Of a DNA stretch of 64,000 nucleotides, positions 30,179-39,389 are shown one piece after another (positions within the stretch are counted from its first letter, which is position 1; each line of letters starts with the position of its first letter). Origin of the DNA: Arsukibacterium sp. MJ3 (lineage in GTDB: Bacteria; Pseudomonadota; Gammaproteobacteria; Enterobacterales; Alteromonadaceae); contig NZ_LAHP01000014.1 of the NCBI RefSeq assembly GCF_000987765.1, forward strand, positions 1-64,000. Reading direction: 5' to 3'. The position numbers were made by a program, and so were the translations under genes. The notes beneath the pieces were generated by a model. That model did no database searches. It was not told the DNA's origin and saw only the letters and a list, made by a program, of their open reading frames with translations.

Positions 30179-32640
30179 GGCGCGTTATGTTGTGGCATAA
30201 TACTGTGCAGGCTTTGCAATATATCGTTGCGTAATAGAGTATTAACTGTTTGGGCTAATTGCTCCAGCTTGGCAGTACTACACACCATATTGTTACTATC
30301 AGTCTGGCTAATTCCCGCTTCTTTTAATGCATTTACTAAGGTGATGAACAACCCTTTGTCGTAATACTCCGGTGCTATAATGCCGTGTAAATTTAGCAAA
30401 CGTTGTGCTAACTGCTGGGCATCTTTTTCCAGATCTACCCGGCTAATAGGCCCGGGCCGCAAAATTAAATTCAGGACAATAGCATAGCGTTGCAGTGTGT
30501 CTTCGGCGTTGTGAGCCAGCAGACTAAGCATAAAGTACTGCCGACTTTGTTGTGGCGCAGCGCGGTAGAGTTCGTCTTTTAGTTCAATTAAGCCTTGTGC
30601 GGTAAGATGTTGTAGCAACTCTTGGCAGTAAGTGTGTAATGAACTCACGTATAAAAAAAGTTCGGCGCGCAGCAGTGGGTATAGCTGTTCAATATAAACA
30701 AGCAGTTGCGTAAAGCTGATACTGCGATGGTGCATTATGGCACCAGCCAGCAGCGAGGGCAGCATAAATAAATGTAAGATGTTATTGCGATAATAGCTTG
30801 ATAACACCGCATGTTCAGCGCTCATGCTAATGAGCTCTCCAAAACCATCTGTGCTACTTTGAATTTTTTGCAACTGTACCGCATGGTTAATCAAGCTGTT
30901 GGCATCGCCTTCAGGCAGGCTAACGTGCTGATGGTAAGGTACTTTCCGTTGTAGGCTTAAGTAAAAATCAAGCTGCTGTACCAGCTCTTCGCGGGTCAAA
31001 ATGTGCTTGTCGGTGGCCAGTAAACTGAGTGCAATAAGATTGGTCGCGTTAAGTGCTGCCGCTTGATTAATATGCTGCATTACCTGGTTGGCGAGTTTCG
31101 CAACCACCGGATTTAACCAGTTTGGTTTTTGTACTTCCAGTGGGTTAATACCCGTTTTCCAATCGCTGACCTGCTGAGTGAGATACTGGTTAAGATAGAT
31201 GGGTTGGCCAAAATTGACATAACCATAGCCGTAATCACGTAAGTTACGAATGGCTTTAAACACACCCGAAATAGATTCTTTCTTTTTGCCTGAGCCCTGC
31301 AGTTCATTTACGTAAGTATTCACCTCCATAACGTGCTCGTAGCCAAGATAAACCGGAACCAGCGTAACGGGACGGTCAATTCCTCTAAGCATCGACTGCA
31401 CCGTCATTGCTAACATACCGGTTTTAGGCTGAAGTAAACGACCTGTGCGACTGCGGCCGCCCTCTGAGTAATATTTAACGGAGTACCCCTTGCTAAAAAG
31501 CTGGCTCAGGTACTCCCGAAACACCGCCGCATACAGCTTATTGCCGGTAAAGCTGCGTCGAATAAAAAAGGCGCCGCCGCGACGAAAAATAGTACCTGCT
31601 GGCCAGAAATTTAAATTGATACCAGCGGCAATATGTGGCGGTACCAAACCTTGCTGATAAATAACATAACTGAGCAGTAAATAATCCATATGGCTGCGAT
31701 GACAAGGAACATAGACAATTTCATGACCTTTTTGCGCCAGGTCGCGCAGCAAATCTGCATTATTAACTTTGATACCGCTGTACAATTTTTTCCATAACCA
31801 GCTAAGCACCCGATCGCCAACCCGTAAAGTTGATTCACGATAATCAGCCGCAATTTCCTGCAGTAATTTTCGTGCTTCTTGCCGCGCTGCCGTAACGGAT
31901 ATCTTCTTCGTTTTGGCTTCATCTTCAATGGCACGTTTTAAGGCAGGTGCCGCTAACAACGCATTAAATAACTGGCTGCGATTAACCAGTTTTGGCCCGG
32001 TCGCAGCCAGCCGTTGCCGGTAAAAATGAAAACGCGACATTCGCAGCAGCTTATGAGCAGTCTCGGTTTCGGCGCCAAACTGCGTGGCCATTTGTGCCAG
32101 CGATACCGCCTTGCTTAGCCGCACTAAGGTATGCCGGCCTGAAATAAGCACTATTAATAGCTTAGCTAACCAGTGAGGCGCATTGGCTTCACCTAGCAAC
32201 CATTTAATGCTGTTTTCTTTACCAGGTGCTCTACCCCACAATATAGCTACCGGCACGAGTTGTGCGTTCAGTTCAGGGTGCTCTAGATGCACTTTAAGTA
32301 ACGCTTGCCCTTGTTGTAGCGCCCGGGTTTTAGTTCTGCCACCGATAACGCTATGCGGCTTTTCCAAAAACAAGGTGCGTGGCAGCTGCTGCCCGGCTAA
32401 TGTCAGGGGTTGCAACGGATCAGGTAAAGCCAGTTTGTGGCACACTCGGCGTAAAGTCGCGACATCACTGGCAGACTCGGTATGGCAGACATAAAAGATG
32501 GGGCGGTTAACATCCAGTGCTAACTCACTAACCGCATGGTCAGGGACTATTTTAAAATTAACGAATAAACGCAAAGGCCACTTTAACAGTGCGGTAAACG
32601 ACGATAGTAAAGAAAACATAATCATACCGGCAGTAAACAT
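30175..32640 (-). CDS. plsB: glycerol-3-phosphate 1-O-acyltransferase
   Basis: First step of phospholipid synthesis: acylates sn-glycerol-3-phosphate at position 1, at the inner membrane. 821 residues from the first ATG; in-frame ATGs at 32625 and 32619 would give 816 or 814, nearer to E. coli (807). Acyltransferase block I is [15 protein letters not shown] (His-x4-Asp). Then the substrate-binding blocks [23 protein letters not shown] and [11 protein letters not shown] are visible. It is divergent from lexA with 117 bases between, the E. coli neighbourhood without dgkA. Confidence 0.95.
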   Translation of the reverse strand: MFTAGMIMFSLLSSFTALLKWPLRLFVNFKIVPDHAVSELALDVNRPIFYVCHTESASDVATLRRVCHKLALPDPLQPLTLAGQQLPRTLFLEKPHSVIGGRTKTRALQQGQALLKVHLEHPELNAQLVPVAILWGRAPGKENSIKWLLGEANAPHWLAKLLIVLISGRHTLVRLSKAVSLAQMATQFGAETETAHKLLRMSRFHFYRQRLAATGPKLVNRSQLFNALLAAPALKRAIEDEAKTKKISVTAARQEARKLLQEIAADYRESTLRVGDRVLSWLWKKLYSGIKVNNADLLRDLAQKGHEIVYVPCHRSHMDYLLLSYVIYQQGLVPPHIAAGINLNFWPAGTIFRRGGAFFIRRSFTGNKLYAAVFREYLSQLFSKGYSVKYYSEGGRSRTGRLLQPKTGMLAMTVQSMLRGIDRPVTLVPVYLGYEHVMEVNTYVNELQGSGKKKESISGVFKAIRNLRDYGYGYVNFGQPIYLNQYLTQQVSDWKTGINPLEVQKPNWLNPVVAKLANQVMQHINQAAALNATNLIALSLLATDKHILTREELVQQLDFYLSLQRKVPYHQHVSLPEGDANSLINHAVQLQKIQSSTDGFGELISMSAEHAVLSSYYRNNILHLFMLPSLLAGAIMHHRSISFTQLLVYIEQLYPLLRAELFLYVSSLHTYCQELLQHLTAQGLIELKDELYRAAPQQSRQYFMLSLLAHNAEDTLQRYAIVLNLILRPGPISRVDLEKDAQQLAQRLLNLHGIIAPEYYDKGLFITLVNALKEAGISQTDSNNMVCSTAKLEQLAQTVNTLLRNDILQSLHSIMPQHNAP

Positions 32641-32715
32641 ATTACCAGCAGAATATCATGGAAGCATTATCCGGCAAATTTGTCGCGGCAACAAAACTTG
32701 GCATTTACAAAAAGC

Positions 32716-32731
32716 CTGTATATACTCACAG
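32716..32731 (+). promoter_or_regulatory. LexA binding site (SOS box 1)
   Basis: CTGTATATACTCACAG fits the CTGT-N8-ACAG consensus exactly and lies 26 bases before the lexA start, between the divergent plsB and lexA genes. It indicates autoregulation of lexA. Confidence 0.9.
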
Positions 32732-32737
32732 TACTAA

Positions 32738-32753
32738 CTGTATAGGTAGCCAG
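32738..32753 (+). promoter_or_regulatory. imperfect second SOS box
   Basis: CTGTATAGGTAGCCAG keeps CTGT and three of four bases of ACAG with the same 8-base spacing. Its centre is 22 bases (about two helix turns) from the first box, an arrangement also seen for paired boxes at E. coli lexA. It overlaps the likely ribosome site. Confidence 0.6.
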
Positions 32754-32757
32754 CATT

Positions 32758-33378
32758 ATGAGACCATTAACGCCGCGTCAGGCAGAAATTCTGCAACTTA
32801 TTAAAGATTATCAGGCTGCGACCGGCATGCCACCTACCCGGGCTGAAATAGCTAATCAACTCGGTTTTAAATCGGCTAATGCTGCAGAAGAGCATTTGAA
32901 AGCTCTGGCAAAAAAAGGTGTGTTAGAGATGATGCCCGGAACCTCTCGTGGCATTCGATTAGTAGACGATGGCAATGACCCACAGCAACTTGGTTTACCC
33001 TTAATTGGTAAGGTGGCGGCGGGCCAACCCATTTTGGCCGCCGAGCATGTGCAAAACCATTACAAAATTGATGCCCATTTATTTAAACCCCATGCCGACT
33101 TTTTGTTAAAGGTACAAGGCATGAGTATGCAAGATATTGGGATACTTGATGGTGATTTATTGGCGGTACATAAAACTACTGAAGCTCAACCAGGCCAGGT
33201 TATTGTTGCCAGGGTTGACGACAACGTGACAGTAAAGCGTTTTCAGCGCGATGGGCATCAGGTGTTGTTGTTGCCGGAAAATAAAGATTTTTCGGTAATT
33301 AAAGTAGATCTTCGACAACAACAATTTGCTATTGAAGGTTTAGCGGTTGGCGTGATACGTAACGGCAGCTGGTTATAA
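32758..33378 (+). CDS. lexA: SOS response repressor LexA
   Basis: 206 residues. The N-terminal winged helix reads [20 protein letters not shown]. The self-cleavage bond is Ala88-Gly89 in KVAAGQP, with catalytic Ser123 in QGMSM and Lys160 in VTVKRF. RecA-stimulated cleavage would derepress the SOS genes. Two SOS boxes lie directly upstream and a terminator at 33413 follows, so it is a single-gene unit. Confidence 0.97.
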   Translation: MRPLTPRQAEILQLIKDYQAATGMPPTRAEIANQLGFKSANAAEEHLKALAKKGVLEMMPGTSRGIRLVDDGNDPQQLGLPLIGKVAAGQPILAAEHVQNHYKIDAHLFKPHADFLLKVQGMSMQDIGILDGDLLAVHKTTEAQPGQVIVARVDDNVTVKRFQRDGHQVLLLPENKDFSVIKVDLRQQQFAIEGLAVGVIRNGSWL

Positions 33379-33412
33379 AGAATCGTTAGCTCAATAAGTT
33401 AATTATTTATTC

Positions 33413-33450
33413 AAGCGCTGGTATGACCACATGGTTTTACCGGCGCTTTT
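33413..33450 (+). terminator. lexA terminator
   Basis: AAGCGCTGGTA (33413-33423) pairs with TACCGGCGCTT (33438-33448), 11 pairs with one G-U, followed by TTTTGTTATTT. It lies 35 bases past the lexA stop. Confidence 0.7.
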
Positions 33451-33613
33451 GTTATTTAGGGGTTTACACTGACACAGATTTGGATGATTCTTAGGCGGAG
33501 GTTGCTGAAAAAAATATCAGTTGCTTTTTGGATCACTGCGCGGGCAGTAAAAACTAAAAATAATTATAACAATAATAAACTAAAGAAACGTCATACATAG
33601 GTTCGGGGGCTAG

Positions 33614-33647
33614 CGGTATTCACCGTCTGTAAATCGGTATTCGCCGT
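33614..33647. promoter_or_regulatory. paired 13-base direct repeats upstream of the cox operon
   Basis: CGGTATTCACCGT (33614-33626) and CGGTATTCGCCGT (33635-33647) differ at one base and are 21 bases apart, two turns of the helix. Each is itself a near-palindrome (CGGT-N4-ACCG in the first copy). They start 57 to 90 bases before coxB, where a regulator would act. The rest of the 255 bases between the lexA terminator and coxB is AT-rich, with no gene. Confidence 0.5.
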
Positions 33648-33703
33648 GTATTACTGTGTACAGTTTCTGCAGTTTGCTTTGCAAATGACAGAGGAGAAGT
33701 ACA

Positions 33704-34846
33704 GTGGCGAAGACGCGTAGTATACGTTGGTCGCTGCCGACCTTGCTTTTAGCCTTATCGGCTAATGCAGCAGCCATGCCTTTAAATATGACTAAAGGTG
33801 TTACGGAGATCAGTCAGGAGGTTTATAGCCTGCACATGACGATTTTCTGGATTTGCTGTGTTATCGGGGCAGTGGTGTTTGGGATAATGTTTGTCTCTAT
33901 CCTGCTACACCGTAAATCGCGTGGCGTGCAACCAGCTCAATTCCATGAAAGCACCAAAGTAGAAATTCTGTGGACTGCCATTCCGGTGGTTATTCTGATT
34001 GCTATGGCAATACCCGCAACCAAGACCCTGATAGCAATGGATGATACCTCTGCTGCCGATGTGACGGTGCTCGTTACCGGGTCACAGTGGAAATGGCATT
34101 ACAAATACCTTGGTAGTGACTTGGAATACTTTTCTGTGTTGGCCACACCCCGTGAGCAAATTAATAACCGTTTTGCTAAAGGTGAAAATTACCTGTTGGA
34201 AGTTGATCGTCCTCTTGTTATTCCTACTGGCCAGAAAATACGTTTTTTAATGACTTCTGATGATGTTATTCATTCTTGGTGGGTTCCGGCGTTTGCCATA
34301 AAAAAAGATGCTAACCCTGGCTTTATTAATGAAGCCTGGACCCGGGTCGATGAACCCGGCATTTATCGGGGGCAATGCGCTGAACTTTGCGGCAAAGATC
34401 ATGGCTTTATGCCGATTGTGGTAATAGCAAAAAGTCCTGACGATTATGCACTTTGGAAAGTGGCGGAAGAAACCCGCATAGCAAATGCTAAAGCGGCTGA
34501 GCAGGAGCTGCTGGCAATGAATATGGACATGGGCGAGTTAATGGCTAACGGCGAGCGCACTTATATTGCTTATTGCGCGGCATGCCATCAGCCGAATGGT
34601 GCCGGCCTGCCAGGTATATTCGCAGCGTTAGCTGGAAGTGCCTTGATCCTTAATGACAAATCTGCCCATATCGATATCGTCTTAAATGGTAAAAGTGGCA
34701 CTGCCATGCAGGCTTTTGGCCGACAGTTAAGTTTAAAAGAATTAGCATCTGTCCTGACTTATACCCGCAACGCCTGGGGTAACGATACTGGTGATGCCGT
34801 GCAGGCTGCCGAAGTATATAAAGTGCAGCAGGGTAAGGGAGAATAA
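33704..34846 (+). CDS. coxB: cytochrome c oxidase subunit II with fused cytochrome c (caa3 type)
   Basis: 380 residues. A signal peptide precedes two membrane helices (about 43-65 and 82-104) and the cupredoxin domain with the dinuclear copper site: HSWWVPAF and CAELCGKDHGFM. A C-terminal class I cytochrome c domain follows (from about residue 283), with the heme motif Cys291-x2-Cys294-His295 (YCAACHQ). The fusion marks a caa3-type oxidase that can take electrons from soluble cytochrome c or a membrane donor. Translation starts at GTG, set by GAGGAG seven bases upstream. First gene of the oxidase operon. Confidence 0.94.
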   Translation: MAKTRSIRWSLPTLLLALSANAAAMPLNMTKGVTEISQEVYSLHMTIFWICCVIGAVVFGIMFVSILLHRKSRGVQPAQFHESTKVEILWTAIPVVILIAMAIPATKTLIAMDDTSAADVTVLVTGSQWKWHYKYLGSDLEYFSVLATPREQINNRFAKGENYLLEVDRPLVIPTGQKIRFLMTSDDVIHSWWVPAFAIKKDANPGFINEAWTRVDEPGIYRGQCAELCGKDHGFMPIVVIAKSPDDYALWKVAEETRIANAKAAEQELLAMNMDMGELMANGERTYIAYCAACHQPNGAGLPGIFAALAGSALILNDKSAHIDIVLNGKSGTAMQAFGRQLSLKELASVLTYTRNAWGNDTGDAVQAAEVYKVQQGKGE

Positions 34847-34848
34847 TA

Positions 34849-36459
34849 ATGTCTGTAACAACTACTGAACCACATGATCATGACAAACAGCATGACCACG
34901 AGCAAGAGCATCATGATCACAAGCCCAGCGGGATAAAACGCTGGCTGTACACCACCAACCACAAAGACATCGGCACCTTGTACCTGGTATTCGCCTTAAT
35001 TATGTTTTTCATCGGCGGCTCCATGGCAATGGTGATTCGCCTGGAGTTATTTCAGCCCGGTATGCAGTTTGTCGAGCCACACTTTTTTAACCAGATGACC
35101 ACGGTACATGGTTTGATTATGGTATTTGGCGCGGTAATGCCGGCCTTTACTGGTTTAGCAAACTGGATGATCCCAATGATGATTGGCGCGCCAGATATGG
35201 CACTGCCTCGAATGAATAACTGGAGTTTCTGGATCCTGCCGTTTGCTTTTCTTATTTTGCTTTTATCATTGTTTATGCCAGGTGGTGGGCCAAGTTTTGG
35301 CTGGACGTTCTACGCGCCATTATCGACTACTTATAGTAACGACAGTACCGCCTTATTCGTGTTTTCAGTACATATTATGGGTATATCGTCCATTATGGGA
35401 GCGATAAACGTTATTGTTACTATCTGGAATATGCGAGCACCCGGCATGAACTGGATGAAAATGCCATTATTTGTGTGGACCTGGTTTATTACCGCTTTTC
35501 TGCTGATTATGGTTATGCCAGTGTTAGCCGGTTTAGTGACGATGGTATTAACCGATAAGTATTTTGGAACCAGTTTTTTTGATGCTGCCGGTGGCGGTGA
35601 CCCGGTGCTGTTTCAGCATATTTTCTGGTTCTTTGGTCACCCGGAAGTTTACATTATGATTCTGCCCGCCTTTGGTATTGTCTCCGCCATTATTCCAACC
35701 TTTGCCCGTAAACGGCTGTTTGGATATGCTTCGATGGTCTATGCCACCGCCAGTATTGCCATATTGTCGTTTCTGGTCTGGGCGCACCATATGTTTACCA
35801 CCGGGATGCCGGTATTTGCCACCTTGTTTTTTATGTACGCGACGATGTTAATTGCGGTACCTACCGGGGTTAAGGTGTTTAACTGGGTGGCGACCATGTG
35901 GCGAGGTGCCATGACTTTTGAAGTGCCAATGATGTTTGCTCTGGCTTTTATTGTACTGTTTACCATTGGCGGGTTTTCTGGCCTGATGTTGGCGATAACC
36001 CCGGCCGATTTTCAGTATCACGATACCTATTTTGTAGTGGCCCATTTTCATTACGTATTGGTAACCGGTTCGGTCTTTTCGATTATTGCCGCGGTGTACT
36101 ATTGGTTACCAAAGTGGACCGGCAATATGTATGACGAAGCGCTTGGCCAGTGGCATTTCTGGTGCTCGTTAATTTCGGTTAATTTGTTATTTTTCCCTAT
36201 GCACTTTGTCGGATTAGCCGGCATGCCGCGGCGGATCCCGGATTATGCGCTGCAATTTGCCGACTTTAATGCTTTTATTAGTATTGGTGGCTTGTTGTTT
36301 GGCTTGTCGCAATTGATCTTTGTCTGGGGACTGATTAAATGTGCCCGCGGCGGGGTTAAGGCAACTGCACAGGTGTGGGAAGGTGCAGAAGGCTTGGAGT
36401 GGGAAGTGCCATCGCCGGCACCATACCATACCTTTGATACTCCACCGGTAATCAAATAG
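34849..36459 (+). CDS. coxA: cytochrome c oxidase subunit I
   Basis: The catalytic subunit, 536 residues with 12 membrane helices. Heme and copper ligands are recognisable: TVHGLIMVFG (heme a His), GHPEVYIMILP (CuB His and the cross-linked Tyr, with the A-type Glu), WAHHMFTTG (CuB His pair) and AHFHYVLVTGS (heme ligands). The HPEVY form is that of A1-type oxidases. The first ~28 residues are very rich in His, Asp and Glu (HDHDKQHDHEQEHHDH), not part of the usual family N-terminus and possibly metal-binding. Two bases after coxB. Confidence 0.97.
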   Translation: MSVTTTEPHDHDKQHDHEQEHHDHKPSGIKRWLYTTNHKDIGTLYLVFALIMFFIGGSMAMVIRLELFQPGMQFVEPHFFNQMTTVHGLIMVFGAVMPAFTGLANWMIPMMIGAPDMALPRMNNWSFWILPFAFLILLLSLFMPGGGPSFGWTFYAPLSTTYSNDSTALFVFSVHIMGISSIMGAINVIVTIWNMRAPGMNWMKMPLFVWTWFITAFLLIMVMPVLAGLVTMVLTDKYFGTSFFDAAGGGDPVLFQHIFWFFGHPEVYIMILPAFGIVSAIIPTFARKRLFGYASMVYATASIAILSFLVWAHHMFTTGMPVFATLFFMYATMLIAVPTGVKVFNWVATMWRGAMTFEVPMMFALAFIVLFTIGGFSGLMLAITPADFQYHDTYFVVAHFHYVLVTGSVFSIIAAVYYWLPKWTGNMYDEALGQWHFWCSLISVNLLFFPMHFVGLAGMPRRIPDYALQFADFNAFISIGGLLFGLSQLIFVWGLIKCARGGVKATAQVWEGAEGLEWEVPSPAPYHTFDTPPVIK

Positions 36460-36469
36460 GGAGTACACC

Positions 36470-37027
36470 ATGGCGCAACATCAGTTTCTAATTGGTAAGC
36501 TGTGGCTGGTAACGCTGGCGATGTTTGGGTTTGGTTTCGCCTTGGTGCCGCTTTACGATATATTTTGTGAGGTAACCGGACTTAATGGCAAAACGTCGGA
36601 GGTAGCAGCAACCAGCGAAAACGCGGTTATTGATACCAGCCGCGCAATAACCATTGAGTTTTTGGCTCGGCCAAATAAAGACATGCCGTGGATATTTAAA
36701 CCAGAAGTACATCGTATGACGGTGCATCCTGGTGAGATCCACATTATGAATTACTGGGCAGAGAATCCGACTGGCCAGATGATAGTGGGCCAAGCTGTTC
36801 CGTCAGTTTCTCCTGGCCAGGCTGCCTTGTATTTTAATAAAATTGAGTGTTTTTGCTTTAGCCAGCAGCAGCTTGCGGCAGGCAAAAATATGCTGATGCC
36901 GTTACAGTTTTATGTCGATCCGGCTTTGCCGGCACAGTTTCATACTATAACGCTGAATTACACTTTATATGACGTTACTCAGGCGTGGGCAGCGCAGCAA
37001 CCAACACAAGATAATATTGGGGAATAA
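36470..37027 (+). CDS. ctaG: cytochrome c oxidase assembly protein CtaG/Cox11
   Basis: Delivers copper to CuB of subunit I. The 185-residue protein has one N-terminal membrane helix (about 9-30) and a periplasmic immunoglobulin-like domain. The copper-binding motif is IECFCF, with the conserved Cys of the helix end in IFCEVTG. Lies between coxA and coxC in the same operon, the typical site. Confidence 0.95.
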   Translation: MAQHQFLIGKLWLVTLAMFGFGFALVPLYDIFCEVTGLNGKTSEVAATSENAVIDTSRAITIEFLARPNKDMPWIFKPEVHRMTVHPGEIHIMNYWAENPTGQMIVGQAVPSVSPGQAALYFNKIECFCFSQQQLAAGKNMLMPLQFYVDPALPAQFHTITLNYTLYDVTQAWAAQQPTQDNIGE

Positions 37028-37028
37028 A

Positions 37029-37910
37029 ATGACAACAAAAACCTATGAAAAATATTATGTTCCCGCGCAAAGTCCGTGGCCAATTGTTGGTGCCGTGGCA
37101 CTGTTTTTTATTGCTTTTGGTGCAGCGCATTACGTTATAGATATTTCAAAGCAGCAAAGTGGCTTTGGCGGTTATTTACTATTACTAGGATTCGCTATTC
37201 TGGTATTTATGCTGGTTGGCTGGTTTAGAAACGTTATTGATGAATCAATGAGTGGCTTATACAGTGCGCAGATGGACCGATCGTTTCGCCAGGGTATGAG
37301 TTGGTTTATCGTATCGGAAGTTATGTTTTTTATGGCATTTTTTGGTGCATTATTTTATGGCCGGATAATTGCCATGCAGTGGTTGGGGGGCTCTAGTAAT
37401 AATGCCATGACATTTGAATTACTGTGGCCTAACTTTGAACCCGTCTGGCCCTTGATAAAAACGCCGGGTGGTATAGAAACTCAAGCAATGCCGTGGACCG
37501 GATTACCGTTAATAAACACGATTATTTTGGTTATTTCTTCGGTCACGTTACATTTTGCCCATACCGGATTAGAGCAGCAGAAGCGGGGGCAGTTAAAGTT
37601 AATGTTATTACTGACACTGCTGCTTGGTGCGACTTTTATAAGCCTGCAGGTATATGAGTATATTCATGCATATCGTGATTTGGGCCTGCGGCTTGATTCC
37701 GGCTTTTACGGTAATACCTTTTTCTTACTAACGGGCTTTCACGGTTTGCATGTGACTTTGGGCGCCATTATTTTGTTATTTGTATTTTTCCGGGTGCTAA
37801 AGGGGCATTTTACCCCGGAAAAACACTTTGCATTTCAGGCAGCTGCCTGGTATTGGCATTTTGTTGATGTGGTTTGGATCTGCTTATTTGTTATCGTTTA
37901 CATGTTGTAA
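37029..37910 (+). CDS. coxC: cytochrome c oxidase subunit III
   Basis: 293 residues, seven membrane helices. Conserved pieces are WFIVSEVMFFMAFFGALFYG and FHGLHVTLGAIIL, and the C-terminal WYWHFVDVVWICLF. The start at 37029 follows GGGGA at six bases; an upstream in-frame ATG at 36969 lies inside ctaG and has no ribosome site. Last gene of the first oxidase block. Confidence 0.96.
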   Translation: MTTKTYEKYYVPAQSPWPIVGAVALFFIAFGAAHYVIDISKQQSGFGGYLLLLGFAILVFMLVGWFRNVIDESMSGLYSAQMDRSFRQGMSWFIVSEVMFFMAFFGALFYGRIIAMQWLGGSSNNAMTFELLWPNFEPVWPLIKTPGGIETQAMPWTGLPLINTIILVISSVTLHFAHTGLEQQKRGQLKLMLLLTLLLGATFISLQVYEYIHAYRDLGLRLDSGFYGNTFFLLTGFHGLHVTLGAIILLFVFFRVLKGHFTPEKHFAFQAAAWYWHFVDVVWICLFVIVYML

Positions 37911-37919
37911 CGTTAACTT

Positions 37920-38129
37920 TTAATAAGGCCGAGGGTTGGGTGTTATCCAACCTAGTGCCATCGCCAGCATAATAATTAATAGTACTACCACAGAGTACAG
38001 TACCCGGCGCCCAAGCAAGCGTGACATCTGTTTTTGTTCAGGATCGTTGCGCACCATAACAATGCCGGCCCGAAACAGGTTAAATACAATAAATAGTAGT
38101 AGTGCAATGATGAAAAGCTTAAGCAACAT
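37920..38129 (-). CDS. DUF2909-family twin-helix membrane protein
   Basis: 69 residues with two membrane helices (about 4-22 and 42-62) joined by a basic loop (DPEQKQMSRLLGRR). The family is found beside cytochrome oxidase genes in many proteobacteria, often in this opposed orientation. Its role is unknown to me; oxidase assembly is a guess from position. It is divergent from SURF1 with 26 bases between. Confidence 0.7.
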   Translation of the reverse strand: MLLKLFIIALLLFIVFNLFRAGIVMVRNDPEQKQMSRLLGRRVLYSVVVLLIIMLAMALGWITPNPRPY

Positions 38130-38155
38130 ACGTTTAAATCTCCGGTTCGCTCATT

Positions 38156-38887
38156 ATGCAGATTAAGGTGTTTGGTCAGCACTTCGGTATTCACAAAGTG
38201 TGGCTGCTGATTACTCTGACGGTTTTTATTATTTTAAGCAAGTTAGGCTATTGGCAACTGCAACGTGCCACTGAAAAAACCATGCAAATCAGCCAGCTTG
38301 AGCAGCTGCAACAACAAGGTGCTATTAACTGGCAACAGTTAGCTTTACTAACGCCAGCTGCTGCTGATGGTGTTTTATTTGCCGGGTCTGGTCACTGGTT
38401 AGCGCCTTACATCTGGTTGCTGGATAACCGGATTGTGGCTGGGAAAGTAGGATACGATGTGATTATTCCAGTACAAAACAGCGAGACAAATTGGGTTTTG
38501 CTGGTGAACTTGGGGTGGGTTGCCGCTGGCGACAACAGAGCACTACTGCCAGAACTTGCGATTCCTGCTGAATTTCAGCTGCAGGGGCTGATCCGCAGCA
38601 AGGTGGGTAGTTTTCGGCTTGGGGCCAATACTGAAAGCGAAGGCTGGCCGCAGCGCATTCAGCAACCTGAACTAACAGAAATGGCAGCACAGCTGCCGCT
38701 TAAGTCATTTCTACTGTTGTTGTACCAACAGGATAACAGCCCTTTTTTACCGCATTACCAAGCAGTGGTAATGCCACCTGAAAAACATCATGGTTATGCC
38801 TTTCAATGGTTTATGCTGGCAATCGCCGTTTTAGCAGTAGCACTGGCTGCGGCCAGGCGCAGCGGGAGAGAAAATGAACAAAAATAA
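38156..38887 (+). CDS. SURF1-family oxidase assembly protein
   Basis: 243 residues with helices at both ends (about 15-33 and 218-235) enclosing a periplasmic domain, the SURF1 layout. Seen: LGYWQLQRATEK, ILDN-like LLDNRIVAGKVGYDVI and the C-terminal HHGYAFQWF, conserved in the family. SURF1 aids heme a insertion into subunit I. Its end overlaps the next gene by 14 bases. Confidence 0.9.
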   Translation: MQIKVFGQHFGIHKVWLLITLTVFIILSKLGYWQLQRATEKTMQISQLEQLQQQGAINWQQLALLTPAAADGVLFAGSGHWLAPYIWLLDNRIVAGKVGYDVIIPVQNSETNWVLLVNLGWVAAGDNRALLPELAIPAEFQLQGLIRSKVGSFRLGANTESEGWPQRIQQPELTEMAAQLPLKSFLLLLYQQDNSPFLPHYQAVVMPPEKHHGYAFQWFMLAIAVLAVALAAARRSGRENEQK

Positions 38888-39389
38888 ATTTATGCTGTTG
38901 TTTGTGCTGTGTTGTGTGTTGCCATTAGTTGGCGCCAAGTTGGTATTAGAAATGGGTTGGTTTAACCCCGGTACCTCCAGTAAAGGCCACTGGTTACAAC
39001 AAGAAATTTTTCTGCTGGACGATATAAGCGGCCAGAAAAAACATTGGCGGATTGTTTTGCTAACGGATACGCCGTGCCAAGAGCGTTGTAATAACGCCTT
39101 GCATACCGTAAAGCAGTTATATATTGGCTTGGGTCGAAAACAAGAACAAGTACAGCCAATAGTGGTGGGGCTATTGAGTGAGCCGACGGCGTATCCGATG
39201 TTTATTCAACAGCAAGCAGAAAAGGTTGATGTTACATCGTTACGGCAGCAAATTTTACTGGTGGATCAAAAAGGCTTAGTGTTACTCAGTTACCCGATGC
39301 CACTTCAAGATTCTGAAATGGCTGATATTGCCCGGAATATCCGTTACGACCTATTAAAACTATTAAATTATGACAGGACCAGTGTATGA
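38874..39389 (+). CDS. membrane-anchored thioredoxin-fold-like protein in the oxidase assembly cluster
   Basis: 171 residues: one N-terminal helix or signal anchor (about 6-24), then a periplasmic domain with CQERC (Cys-x3-Cys), the spacing of SCO copper chaperones, in a context like DTPCQERCNNALHTVKQLY. The strand ILLVDQKGLVLLSYP recalls the C-terminal part of SCO and peroxiredoxin folds. No downstream His as in SCO is certain. It probably belongs to oxidase biogenesis, since it overlaps both SURF1 and ctaA. No experimental role is known to me. Confidence 0.65.
   Translation: MNKNKFMLLFVLCCVLPLVGAKLVLEMGWFNPGTSSKGHWLQQEIFLLDDISGQKKHWRIVLLTDTPCQERCNNALHTVKQLYIGLGRKQEQVQPIVVGLLSEPTAYPMFIQQQAEKVDVTSLRQQILLVDQKGLVLLSYPMPLQDSEMADIARNIRYDLLKLLNYDRTSV

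Noticed and set aside
37934-37952. GGTTGG/CCAACC hairpin after coxC
   Set aside because: It lies inside the coding end of the small membrane protein at 37920-38129 and has no T run, so I do not call it a terminator.
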